64,000 nt of DNA from Arthrobacter_H rhombi (GTDB lineage: Bacteria; Actinomycetota; Actinomycetes; Actinomycetales; Micrococcaceae): the NCBI RefSeq assembly GCF_039526245.1, contig NZ_BAAAIV010000012.1, positions 434,001 through 498,000 on the forward strand, written 5' to 3'. The translations under genes were made by a program, and so were the position numbers. How positions within the stretch are numbered: the first letter of the stretch is position 1; each line of letters opens with the position of its first letter. This document shows, piece by piece, positions 15,228-23,645 of the stretch. Below the pieces are notes generated by a model that saw only the letters and a program-made list of their open reading frames with translations, was not told the origin of the DNA and made no database searches.

Positions 15228-16706
15228 CTACCAGGGGGAGGGCCGGTAGTCCTTGATGAAGCAACCGCGCAGGTCCTCGCCCGCTTCTCCGGCGACGATC
15301 GGGTGGTAGACCCTCGCAGCACCGTCGATGAGGTCCAACGGTGCGTGCCAGCCTTCGGCGGCGTGGCGGATCTTGGATTCGTGCGGACGCTCATCGGTGA
15401 TCCAGCCGGTGTCCACCGCGGTCATGAGGATCCCATCGGTTTCCAGCAGTTCCTCGGCAGCCGTGCGGGTGAGCATGTTCAACGCGGCCTTGGCCATGTT
15501 CGTGTGGGGATGCCCTGCACCCTTGTAGACACGCGAGAACTGGCCCTCCATCGCCGAGACATTCACGACGTACTTGCGCCGGGATGCCGCCGCTGCCATC
15601 GCCGGGCGCAGCAGGCTGGCCAGCAAGAACGGTGCAGTGACATTGCACAACTGGACTTCCAGCAGTTCCAAGGCCTCCACCTGGCCCAGGTTCTGCGTCC
15701 AGCTGTTCACGGACACCAGGTCCGGGACGAGTCCGCCGGCATCGATGGCGGTCCCGGCGGCGATGCGTTCCAGCGATGCCGAACCCGCGGTCATGGCCAA
15801 TTCAGCCAGGCGCTCGGGGGGCACGCCCATGGTCGATTCCAGCGCCGCAGTATCGAGGTCGAAGGCAGCTGCCAGTGCCTGCGGGTGGGCCTGCGGGGCA
15901 ACTCCTGCACCCCAGACCTCGGGCCCGCCGTTGGCGGTCGAGAGCTCAGGGGCCAGCGGGCGCGCCTCCGCCTCGATGAGGTGTCGGTAGGCATTGCCGG
16001 AGCGGCGGACCGTCTGCGCCGCATTGTTGATGAGGATGTCCAAGGGGCCGTCGGCGGCCAGCCGTTCGGCCAGTGAGACCACCTGGGACGGGTCACGCAG
16101 GTCGATGCCCACGATCCGCAGCCGATGTAGCCAGTCACCACTGTCATCCAGCGCGGCGAAACGGCGCGCCGCATCGGCGGGGAAGCGGGTGGTGATGGTG
16201 GTGTGTGCGCCGTCGCGCAGCAGCCGCAACGCGATGTGCATGCCGATCTTTGCCCGCCCCCCGGTCAGCAGGGCCCGCCGACCGGTCAGGTCCACGCGGG
16301 CTTCGCGCCAATGCCGGCCGCTGGCCGCGCAGTCGGGGCAGAGCAGGTGGTGGAAGGCATCGACCTTCGTGAACGGCTGCTTGCAGATATAGCACTTGCG
16401 CGGCTGCCGGTACTCCCCGGCGCTGCCGTCGGCGGTGGCCGAGGAGAGGTCGAGTCCCTCGGTCTCGTCGTCCAGTCGGCTCGCGGCCCCCGTGGCGGTC
16501 CGTTCCATCACCTCGCGATCCGCGTCCAGGACTGCTTGGCGCGCTTCGGTGCGGCGGGCGCGCTTGACCTCCTTGAACATCTTCGCGGTGGCGCGGCGCA
16601 CGGCGATGAACTGCTCATCGTCGTCGGGCAGCTGGTGGATGCGCTCCAGGACGCCCAAACAGGCGGCCAGGTCGTCGGGGGTGATGGGGGAGAAATGCTC
16701 AGTCAT
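15228..16706 (-). CDS. Large SDR-fold protein with N-terminal zinc ribbon and altered active site
   Basis: A 492-residue protein. The first 100 residues are helical and charged. A Cys4 site follows (Cys105, Cys108, Cys123, Cys126 in KCYICKQ and LCPDCA), a probable zinc ribbon. From about residue 135 a Rossmann domain begins with LLTGGRAKIGMHIAL and continues with NNAAQT. The catalytic block reads TNMAKAALN: Lys406 is kept but the tyrosine four residues before it is Thr402. A long insert (about 240-330) interrupts the fold. It may be a binding or regulatory SDR or use another residue. Function unknown. It is flanked by glgC and pepN in the same direction. Confidence 0.7.
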   Translation of the reverse strand: MTEHFSPITPDDLAACLGVLERIHQLPDDDEQFIAVRRATAKMFKEVKRARRTEARQAVLDADREVMERTATGAASRLDDETEGLDLSSATADGSAGEYRQPRKCYICKQPFTKVDAFHHLLCPDCAASGRHWREARVDLTGRRALLTGGRAKIGMHIALRLLRDGAHTTITTRFPADAARRFAALDDSGDWLHRLRIVGIDLRDPSQVVSLAERLAADGPLDILINNAAQTVRRSGNAYRHLIEAEARPLAPELSTANGGPEVWGAGVAPQAHPQALAAAFDLDTAALESTMGVPPERLAELAMTAGSASLERIAAGTAIDAGGLVPDLVSVNSWTQNLGQVEALELLEVQLCNVTAPFLLASLLRPAMAAAASRRKYVVNVSAMEGQFSRVYKGAGHPHTNMAKAALNMLTRTAAEELLETDGILMTAVDTGWITDERPHESKIRHAAEGWHAPLDLIDGAARVYHPIVAGEAGEDLRGCFIKDYRPSPW

Positions 16707-16751
16707 GACGGGAGAACTCTACCGCCTGCACCCACCGATCGACGATCCGGC

Positions 16752-17993
16752 CTACGCCGTGACCTCCTGCCCCTTGGCGAGGATGGTCAGGCCTGATTCG
16801 GTCACCGTGAAGCCGCGGGAACGGTCCAGGTCGGCGTCGACTCCGATGGTAGCCCCGGGGGGAACGACGACGTTCTTGTCGATGATCGCATGCTGGACCA
16901 CCGCGCCGGCGCCGATGACGACGTTGTCCAGCAACACCGACGTGGACACCTTTGCCCCGGCGTCCACCCGCACGTCCAGGGACAGCACCGAACTGATCAC
17001 GGTGCCACCGGAGATCACGACGCCGGAGGCCAGCAGCGAATCGTGCGCCTCCCCGGGGGTGCCGTCCTTGGCGCGGATCAATTTGGTCGGCGGCGAGCTG
17101 TGGTGGCGGGTGTGGATCGGCCACTCGTGGTTGTAGAGGTTGAATTCGGGGATGGGTGCCACCAGGTCCATGTGGGCGTCGTAGTACGACTCCAGGGTGC
17201 CGACATCGCGCCAGTAGCGCACGCGCCGCAGGTCTTCGCCGGGGACGGGGTTGGCGGAGAAGTCGTAGACCGCGCAGTCACCGCGTTCGACGAAGCCGGG
17301 GATGATGTCCCCGCCCATGTCGTGCTTGGTGTCCTCCCGATCGTTGTCGCTGCGCAGGGCCTCCAACAGGGCCGAGGTGGTGAAGATGTAGTTGCCCATC
17401 GAGGCGAGGAAGCTATTCGGGTCATCGGGCAGGCCCGGTGTGGAATCGGGTTTCTCCACGAAAGCGGCAATCCGGTCAGGGCGCGCCGGGTCGACCTCCA
17501 CGACGCCAAATTGGTTGGCCTGGTCCAGCGGCTGGCGGACCGCGGAGACCGAGGCGGAAGCCCCGGAGGCGATATGCGCTTCCAGCATGGCGGAGAAATC
17601 CATCCGGTACACGTGGTCCGCTCCCACGACGAGGACGTAATCGGGTTTCGCGTCGTGGATGAGGTTCAAGGACTGGTAGATCGCGTTCGCCGACCCCAGG
17701 AACCAGTCCTTGCCCAGCCGCTGCTGCGCGGGGACGGAGGCCACGTAGTTGCCCAACTGGGTGGACATCCTCCAGGTTTCGGAGACGTGGCGGTCCAGGC
17801 TGTGCGACTTGTACTGGGTCAGCACGACCACTTGGAGGTAGCCGGAGTTCACGACGTTTGACAGCGCGAAATCGATGAGCCGGTAGCTGCCGGCAAACGG
17901 CACCGCAGGTTTGGCCCGGTCCGCCGTCAACGGCATCAGCCGCTTTCCTTCTCCGCCGGCCAAAACCACGGCGAGGACCTTCTGATGGGGCAT
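16752..17993 (-). CDS. glgC: Glucose-1-phosphate adenylyltransferase GlgC
   Basis: A 413-residue ADP-glucose pyrophosphorylase making ADP-glucose from ATP and glucose 1-phosphate. The nucleotidyltransferase domain starts VVLAGGEGKRLMPLTADRAKPAVPF, with GADHVYRMD near residue 124 and VEKPD near 179. A left-handed beta-helix domain occupies the last 120 residues. The length and motifs match actinobacterial GlgC, which is usually allosterically regulated. AAGGGAG precedes the ATG by 5 nt. It is divergent from the GlgM gene, whose product uses its ADP-glucose. Confidence 0.93.
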   Translation of the reverse strand: MPHQKVLAVVLAGGEGKRLMPLTADRAKPAVPFAGSYRLIDFALSNVVNSGYLQVVVLTQYKSHSLDRHVSETWRMSTQLGNYVASVPAQQRLGKDWFLGSANAIYQSLNLIHDAKPDYVLVVGADHVYRMDFSAMLEAHIASGASASVSAVRQPLDQANQFGVVEVDPARPDRIAAFVEKPDSTPGLPDDPNSFLASMGNYIFTTSALLEALRSDNDREDTKHDMGGDIIPGFVERGDCAVYDFSANPVPGEDLRRVRYWRDVGTLESYYDAHMDLVAPIPEFNLYNHEWPIHTRHHSSPPTKLIRAKDGTPGEAHDSLLASGVVISGGTVISSVLSLDVRVDAGAKVSTSVLLDNVVIGAGAVVQHAIIDKNVVVPPGATIGVDADLDRSRGFTVTESGLTILAKGQEVTA

Positions 17994-18084
17994 GCCGACT
18001 CCCTTGACTTCGTTCCAACCCGGCGGGGGTGGGCCGCCGGCTTCACCTTGTGGGATCAGACTATGGCAGAACTCACGAAGCGAC

Positions 18085-18090
18085 TACGTT
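18085..18090 (+). promoter_or_regulatory. -10 box TACGTT, leaderless start of glgM
   Basis: TACGTT ends 6 nt before the GTG at 18097. No ribosome-binding site is seen and no clear -35 was found. Confidence 0.4.
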
Positions 18091-18096
18091 GGTGGT

Positions 18097-19305
18097 GTGA
18101 GAGTCGACATTATTACCAAGGAATTCCCGCCGGCCATCTACGGGGGAGCCGGTGTCCACGTCGCGGAGCTGTCCCGCGTCCTGGCCCCCCTGGCGGATCT
18201 GCACGTGCACGCCTTCGGCGCCGAACGGGATGCCGACTACCACGGCGCAACCGTTGCCAGCTATGCCGAGCCAGCAGATCTGGCGGCAGGCAATCCGGCG
18301 CTGGCCACCCTGGGTACCGACCTGCGCATCGTCCCCGCGCTGGCAGGAACGGACATCATCCACTCGCATACCTGGTACGCCAACATGGCCGGCCACCTCG
18401 GTTCGCTGATGCACGGCGTACCGCATGTGCTCAGCGCGCACTCGCTCGAGCCGCTGCGCCCTTGGAAAGCCGAACAGCTCGGCGGTGGCTACGCGGTGAG
18501 TTCCTGGGCCGAGTCCACCGCGTATCACGCAGCCGACGCCATCATCGCCGTCTCGGACGGGATGCGGGGCGACATCCTGTCCGCTTACCCCGGGGTGGAT
18601 CCGAACCGCGTCCACACCGTGCACAACGGCGTCGACGTCGAGGCCTGGCAGCCGGCCCCCCATCTGGATGACCTCCCCGGATTGGGGATCGACCCGGCCA
18701 AGCGCACCGTGGCCTTCGTCGGGCGCATCACCCGCCAGAAGGGGGTGCCGTACCTGTTGCGGGCCGCAGCACTGTTGCCCGCCGACGTCCAGCTGGTGCT
18801 CTGCGCGGGAGCCGCCGATACCCCGGAGCTCGCCGCCGAGGTGGCCGAACTGATCGGACGCTTGCGGGCGACCCGGGATTCCGTCGTGGTGATCGAGAGG
18901 ATGCTGCCGCGCCACGAGCTGATCCAGGTCCTCACGCAGGCGACCGTGTTTGCCTGCCCGTCGATCTACGAGCCGCTGGGGATCGTGAACCTGGAGGCCA
19001 TGGCCTGCTCCACCGCTGTTGTGGCCAGCGCCGTCGGGGGCATCCCGGAGGTCGTCGTCGACGGGGAGACCGGATATCTGGTGCCGTTGGAACAACTGCC
19101 CGATGCGTCCGGGACCCCGCGGGACATCGAACGCTTTGTGGGCGATTTCGCCGCCGCATTGAACCGGGCCTTGGAAGACACCGGCCGCGCAGCCGACATG
19201 GGGGCCGCTGGCCGGCGCCGTGCCACTGCCCAATTCAGCTGGGATGCCATCGCCGCCAGGACCCTGGAGGTCTACCAGGCGGCCATCGACGCCCACCGGA
19301 GCTGA
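18097..19305 (+). CDS. glgM: GlgM/GlgA-type glycosyltransferase (ADP-glucose dependent)
   Basis: A 402-residue GT4 glycosyltransferase of the actinobacterial GlgA type, shown in mycobacteria to make maltose 1-phosphate from ADP-glucose and glucose 1-phosphate. It starts VRVDIITKEFPPAIYGGAGVH, the family signature, and has FVGRITRQKGVPYLL near residue 207, and CPSIYEPLGIVNLEAMAC, the E-x7-E motif. I use the GTG at 18097 because homologues begin at this residue. The older label, glycogen synthase, is possible; without in-window glgE the maltose-1-phosphate role is inference. It is divergent from glgC. Confidence 0.87.
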   Translation: MRVDIITKEFPPAIYGGAGVHVAELSRVLAPLADLHVHAFGAERDADYHGATVASYAEPADLAAGNPALATLGTDLRIVPALAGTDIIHSHTWYANMAGHLGSLMHGVPHVLSAHSLEPLRPWKAEQLGGGYAVSSWAESTAYHAADAIIAVSDGMRGDILSAYPGVDPNRVHTVHNGVDVEAWQPAPHLDDLPGLGIDPAKRTVAFVGRITRQKGVPYLLRAAALLPADVQLVLCAGAADTPELAAEVAELIGRLRATRDSVVVIERMLPRHELIQVLTQATVFACPSIYEPLGIVNLEAMACSTAVVASAVGGIPEVVVDGETGYLVPLEQLPDASGTPRDIERFVGDFAAALNRALEDTGRAADMGAAGRRRATAQFSWDAIAARTLEVYQAAIDAHRS

Positions 19306-19309
19306 CCGG

Positions 19310-19355
19310 GCATGACGATGCCGGCGCCCCCTCGGGGACGCCGGCATCGTCATGC
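19310..19355. terminator. Bidirectional terminator after glgM
   Basis: A perfect 17-bp stem (19310-19326 with 19339-19355), extended inward by CCCC/GGGG pairing, lies between glgM and the convergent acyl-CoA dehydrogenase gene. Confidence 0.8.
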
Positions 19356-19371
19356 GTGAGGTCCGAGCCGG

Positions 19372-21483
19372 TCAGGCGCCGACCTTGCGGCCCTTCTTGG
19401 CTGCGGATTTCGCGGCATGGCGTTCTGCCTTTTCCGCTGCCTTGCGTTGGGCGACCAACACCTTCTCGTCCACAGGGGAGTCCGGCAACGCCCGCTGGCG
19501 CCGCAGGTACTCGGCGGCCTCGTTCTGTCGCTCGGCCTCGATGCCCGTCGCGACCTCCGCGCGCAGGTGCTCGGGGCCGTAGCCGAAGGCATCGACCAGA
19601 TCCTGGGCGTGGGGACGCAGGCGGGCCAGTAGGCGGTTGATGTAGGGCCCCAGGGTCCGGGCCCGCTGGCTCGATAGCCGACCGTGCATCTGGTACCAGG
19701 CCAGGTCCTTCTCGATCAGCTGGAGGCCGAAGAGGTCACGCACCCAGGTCATGACCTGGCGCGTGTCGGCGTCCTTGATGTTCTCCAATGCTGCGGTGAA
19801 GGATTCCCAGAGCAGCAGTTCGCCGTGGGCGCGGGCCGCTTCGATGATCTCGTGCTGGTTCTCGTTGAAGACCCGGGCACCCTCGGCCTGCGGGAGCTTG
19901 GCTGCCCCACGCATGGCGTCGGCGACTTCGCCCACTGCCGTCCGGACACGATCGGTGAGCAGGTTGCGCTGCGTCTCGGCATCCTTGAGGAAGTTCGCCG
20001 AACGCTTCTCCGAACCGGTATCTGCCCACGTCTGGGCGAATTGACGCAGACCCGAGCGGTTGATCGCGACATTGCCGGCCTGGCGGACGACATAGCGGGC
20101 CAGGACGCCGGCATCGAGGTGGCGGAATTCCTGGGCATAGTCGGTCAGCAGGCGTTTGGCCACCAGTTGCAGCAGCACGTTGTTATCGCCCTCGAACGTC
20201 ACATACACGTCCAGGTCCGCGCGCAGTGAGGTGAAGCGGTTCTTGGTGATGAACCCGGCACCGCCGCAGGCCTCGCGGCTTTCCTGGAGGATGTCCAGGG
20301 CATTCCACGTCGACGTCGGCTTCAGTGCTGCTGCGAGGGTCTCCAGGTCCTGGCGGTCCTCGTCGGTGTCCAAGGTGCCGGAGAAGACGCCGTCGAACTT
20401 CTCGAGCAGCGATTCGTGGGCGAAGGACATGGCGTAGGTGGTGGCGATGCGTGAAATCAACCGGCGCTGGTGGCGCTGGTAGTCCATGATCACTTCTTCC
20501 TGGATGTTGGAAGTGGCGTTGAACTGACGGCGCTGGTGGGCGTAGGTGACTGCGATCTGCAGGGCGACCTTCGACGCGGCGACCGCTGCCCCGTCCAGCG
20601 AGACGCGGCCCTGCACCAGGGTGCCGAGCATGGTGAAGAAGCGGCGGCCCGGGCTGGCGATGGGGGAGGTGTACTTCCCCGACGCGTCGACGTCGCCGTA
20701 GCGGTTCAGGAGGTTGGTGCGCGGAACCCTGACGTGGTCGAAGTGCAAGCGACCGTTGTCGATGCCGTTCAGGCCGCCCTTGAGTCCGTCGTCTTCCCCT
20801 CCGACGCCGGGCAGGAATCCCTTGCCGTCGCGGATGGGGACGTAGAGGGCGTGGACGCCGTGGTTGACGCCCTGGGTGATGAGCTGGGCGAAGACGACGG
20901 CGGCCTGGCCATGCTGGCCGGCGTTGCCGAGGAATTCCTTCCACGCCGCGCGGAACGGGGTGTGGATCTCGAACTCGTCGGTTTCCGGGATGTAGGTGGC
21001 TGTGGTGGCCACGCTGGCCACATCGGAACCATGGCCGATTTCCGTCATTGCGAAAGCGCCGGGGATTTCCATGTTCAGGATGCCGGGCAGCCACTTCTCA
21101 TGGTGTTCCTGGGTGCCCAGGTGCATGACAGCGGAACCGAAGAGGCCCCACTGGACGCCCGCCTTGATCTGCAGGGAGGGATCTGCGGTGACCAGTTCCT
21201 CGAAGGCGGCGATGTTGCCGCCGTGGTTGTCGCTTCCTCCCAGGGACGGCGGGAACGCCCGCTGGATGGCGCCTTCGTCGACCAGCAGCGAGAGCTGCCC
21301 CAGGACGCGCTCACGGTGTTCGGCCATGGACTGGCCCTCCACCTTCTGGAATTCCTCGCGACCGGCGATGGCACGGGAAGCACGGCGCTCCTCGGCCCAC
21401 TTGCCCAGGAGCTGTTCGCCAAGAGCGGCGACATCAATGCGGGGTTCCGGGCGGCCCGTTGCCGCCGTGTTCTGCTGGGTCAC
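19372..21483 (-). CDS. Acyl-CoA dehydrogenase/oxidase-like flavoprotein, long form
   Basis: A 703-residue flavin protein of the acyl-CoA dehydrogenase/oxidase superfamily. FAMTEIGHGSDVASVAT (near residue 143) is the flavin-binding loop. QESREACGGAGFITKNR and TFEGDNNVLLQLVAKRLL (about 400-460) contain the catalytic-glutamate region typical of acyl-CoA oxidases. It is longer than mycobacterial FadE5 and ends in a Lys/Ala-rich tail. It should catalyse the first oxidation of fatty acyl-CoA; dehydrogenase or oxidase cannot be decided. Its start overlaps the TetR stop (21480-21483), so regulator and enzyme are co-transcribed. Confidence 0.83.
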   Translation of the reverse strand: MTQQNTAATGRPEPRIDVAALGEQLLGKWAEERRASRAIAGREEFQKVEGQSMAEHRERVLGQLSLLVDEGAIQRAFPPSLGGSDNHGGNIAAFEELVTADPSLQIKAGVQWGLFGSAVMHLGTQEHHEKWLPGILNMEIPGAFAMTEIGHGSDVASVATTATYIPETDEFEIHTPFRAAWKEFLGNAGQHGQAAVVFAQLITQGVNHGVHALYVPIRDGKGFLPGVGGEDDGLKGGLNGIDNGRLHFDHVRVPRTNLLNRYGDVDASGKYTSPIASPGRRFFTMLGTLVQGRVSLDGAAVAASKVALQIAVTYAHQRRQFNATSNIQEEVIMDYQRHQRRLISRIATTYAMSFAHESLLEKFDGVFSGTLDTDEDRQDLETLAAALKPTSTWNALDILQESREACGGAGFITKNRFTSLRADLDVYVTFEGDNNVLLQLVAKRLLTDYAQEFRHLDAGVLARYVVRQAGNVAINRSGLRQFAQTWADTGSEKRSANFLKDAETQRNLLTDRVRTAVGEVADAMRGAAKLPQAEGARVFNENQHEIIEAARAHGELLLWESFTAALENIKDADTRQVMTWVRDLFGLQLIEKDLAWYQMHGRLSSQRARTLGPYINRLLARLRPHAQDLVDAFGYGPEHLRAEVATGIEAERQNEAAEYLRRQRALPDSPVDEKVLVAQRKAAEKAERHAAKSAAKKGRKVGA

Positions 21484-22250
21484 GATGTGTGCCTTTCCAG
21501 TTTGGTACTGCTTGTCTCAGTGGTGATGGAGGTGGTTGGTTCAGTGGCCTGTGGTGGGGGCGGACCGGCGGACCCTCCGGCAATGCCGAAGACCAGCCAG
21601 CCGGTGATGTTCCGGGTGAGCTCTTCCTCCGTGGGTTTGTCGGGGGAAGCCGTCGTGCGCAGCCAGCTTTCGCCTGCCGCACGGACCATGCCGATCGCTG
21701 CGCCGGGCCACAGGTTCAAGACGGTCGTGGCTTCATCACCCGCGGTGCGTTCACGCAGGTAGGCCTTCATGCGTTCCGTCATCATCTGCGTCAGTTCGGC
21801 GAAGAAGTCGTCCATCGGCTCGCCTGCTGTCGCTGTCCCGATGGACGCGTGGGGTTCCGCCGAGGTCCCGGTGACATAGAAGTAGACATTCGGTGAGGTC
21901 TGCGCCATGTGGAGATACGCCCTGACCATGGCCCGAAGTCCCGCTTGTTCGGTGGTTGCCGTGCGGGCGGCCTCGACGACCTTCGAGCGCATCTGGCCCA
22001 CGACGATTTCGCCCATCGCGCGCCGCAACCCCTCCTTATCGCCGAAGTAGCGATAGAAGACCGATTTCGACGTACCGGCCGCGGCCGCGCAGTCTTCCAT
22101 CGAGGCGTTGGGTCCGAGCCGGTGGATGACCGAGCGTGCGGCCTTGACCAGTTCGGTCCGCCGTTCCGCCCGATGGGCGTCCCATCGGGCGGAACGGCCG
22201 TCACCTGCCACGGTGGCCGTGGTGTCGGGGGAGATGCGGGAAGAGTTCAC
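21480..22250 (-). CDS. TetR family regulator of fatty-acid oxidation genes
   Basis: A 256-residue TetR-type repressor. The helix-turn-helix is at about residues 50-80 (ASMEDCAAAAGTSKSVFYRYF) and the ligand domain follows. It sits between a long acyl-CoA dehydrogenase gene, which it overlaps by 4 nt, and a divergent thiolase gene, which makes it a probable acyl-CoA-responsive autoregulated repressor; that is inference from context. I take the GTG at 22250 as start: it directly abuts a 31-bp palindrome and lies 7 nt from a -10 box, so the mRNA is probably leaderless. A GTG 13 codons later is the alternative. Confidence 0.8.
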   Translation of the reverse strand: MNSSRISPDTTATVAGDGRSARWDAHRAERRTELVKAARSVIHRLGPNASMEDCAAAAGTSKSVFYRYFGDKEGLRRAMGEIVVGQMRSKVVEAARTATTEQAGLRAMVRAYLHMAQTSPNVYFYVTGTSAEPHASIGTATAGEPMDDFFAELTQMMTERMKAYLRERTAGDEATTVLNLWPGAAIGMVRAAGESWLRTTASPDKPTEEELTRNITGWLVFGIAGGSAGPPPPQATEPTTSITTETSSTKLERHTS

Positions 22251-22286
22251 GATACCCAGCGTATCAGGTACGCTAGGTATCGGTAA
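22246..22286. promoter_or_regulatory. Palindromic divergent promoter-operator for tetR and fadA
   Basis: A 31-bp palindrome (22251-22281, arms GATACCcAGCGTA and TACGCTaGGTATC, one mismatch, 5-nt centre) contains a TACGCT -10 box on each strand. On the plus strand TTCACG (22246-22251) lies 17 nt before TACGCT (22269-22274); on the minus strand TTACCG (22286-22281) lies 17 nt before TACGCT (22263-22258). One dimer or dimer pair would block both promoters. Confidence 0.75.
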
Positions 22287-22314
22287 TCCACCTCACATTG
22301 TCAGGAGTCATTCC

Positions 22315-23643
22315 ATGGCCGACCAGGCTACCCCCACCCAGGCATCGACGTCCGCCACCATGGGCCTGCGGCCCGCCGTGGTGATCGGCGGCAACCGCAT
22401 TCCGTTTGCCCGTTCGGATGGCAAGTACTCGACGGCTTCCAACCAGGAGATGCTCACGGCTGCGCTCGACGGTCTCGTCGCGCGCTTCGGTCTGCAGGGA
22501 CAGCGCATTGGCGCCGTCGCGGCAGGTGCCGTCCTGAAGCACTCCAAGGACTTCAACCTCGTCCGCGAATCCGTCTTGGGCACCGCGTTGGCCCCGACCA
22601 CCCCCGCCTACGATGTCCAGATGGCCTGCGCCACCGGCATGGAAGCCATTGGGTCCCTGGCGAACAAGATCCGCCTCGGACAGCTCGAATCGGGCATTGG
22701 GGGCGGTGTCGATACGACCTCGGACGCGCCGATTGCCGTCAGCGAGGGCCTGCGCTCCGTGCTCCTCGAGCTCTCCCGGGCCCGGACCCTGCAGCAGCGA
22801 CTGGGCGCCCTGTCGAAGTTCCGTCCCAAGGACCTGACCCCCAACGCCCCGGGAACCGGGGAACCGCGCACCGGGATGTCGATGGGCGACCACCAGGCCG
22901 TCACGACTGCCGCCTGGGGCATCACCCGCCAAGCCCAGGACGAATTGGCGCTGGCGAGCCACAAGAACCTCGCCGCGGCCTACGACCGCCACTTCTTCGA
23001 TGACCTGATCACCCCCTTCCGCGGTGTATCGAAGGACACCAACCTGCGCGCCGACAGCACGCTGGAGAAGCTGGGCACCCTGAAGCCCGCCTTCGGCAAG
23101 AACCTCGGCGAGAAGGCCACCATGACCGCCGGCAACTCGACTCCGCTGACGGACGGCGCTTCCGCCGTCCTGCTGGGTTCCGAGGACTACGCCCGCGAGC
23201 ACGACCTCCCCATGTTGGCCAACTTCGTGGACTTCGAAGCCGGTGCCGTTGACTTCGTCAACGGCGAGGAGGGCCTGCTCATGGCTCCGGCCTACGCGGT
23301 GCCGCGCCTGCTGGCGCGCAACGGCCTGACCCTGCAGGACTTCGATTTCTACGAGATCCACGAGGCCTTTGCCGGCACGGTGCTCAGCACGCTGGCCGCC
23401 TGGGAGGACCCGGAGTTCTGCGGCACCAAGCTGGGCCTGGATGCCCCGCTGGGCGCCATCGACCGCTCCAAGCTCAACGTCAACGGTTCCTCGCTCGCCG
23501 CGGGGCACCCGTTCGCCGCCACCGGCGGACGCATCGTGGCCACCCTGGCCAAGATGCTCCACGAGAAGGGATCCGGCCGTGGCCTGGTCTCGGTGTGCGC
23601 TGCCGGTGGGCAGGGCGTCGTCGCGATCCTGGAGGCACGCTGA
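22315..23643 (+). CDS. Acetyl-CoA acyltransferase (thiolase), FadA type
   Basis: A 442-residue thiolase that cleaves 3-oxoacyl-CoA in beta-oxidation, or condenses two acetyl-CoA in reverse. The catalytic residues are visible: nucleophile Cys105 in QMACATG, His398 in AAGHPFAATGG, and Cys428 in CAAGGQG. The length fits the FadI/FadA2 branch. AGGAG lies 6 nt before the ATG at 22315. It leads an operon with a FabG4-like reductase (2 nt gap) and a MaoC hydratase, so hydration, oxidation and cleavage steps are encoded together. Confidence 0.9.
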   Translation: MADQATPTQASTSATMGLRPAVVIGGNRIPFARSDGKYSTASNQEMLTAALDGLVARFGLQGQRIGAVAAGAVLKHSKDFNLVRESVLGTALAPTTPAYDVQMACATGMEAIGSLANKIRLGQLESGIGGGVDTTSDAPIAVSEGLRSVLLELSRARTLQQRLGALSKFRPKDLTPNAPGTGEPRTGMSMGDHQAVTTAAWGITRQAQDELALASHKNLAAAYDRHFFDDLITPFRGVSKDTNLRADSTLEKLGTLKPAFGKNLGEKATMTAGNSTPLTDGASAVLLGSEDYAREHDLPMLANFVDFEAGAVDFVNGEEGLLMAPAYAVPRLLARNGLTLQDFDFYEIHEAFAGTVLSTLAAWEDPEFCGTKLGLDAPLGAIDRSKLNVNGSSLAAGHPFAATGGRIVATLAKMLHEKGSGRGLVSVCAAGGQGVVAILEAR

Positions 23644-23645
23644 AC

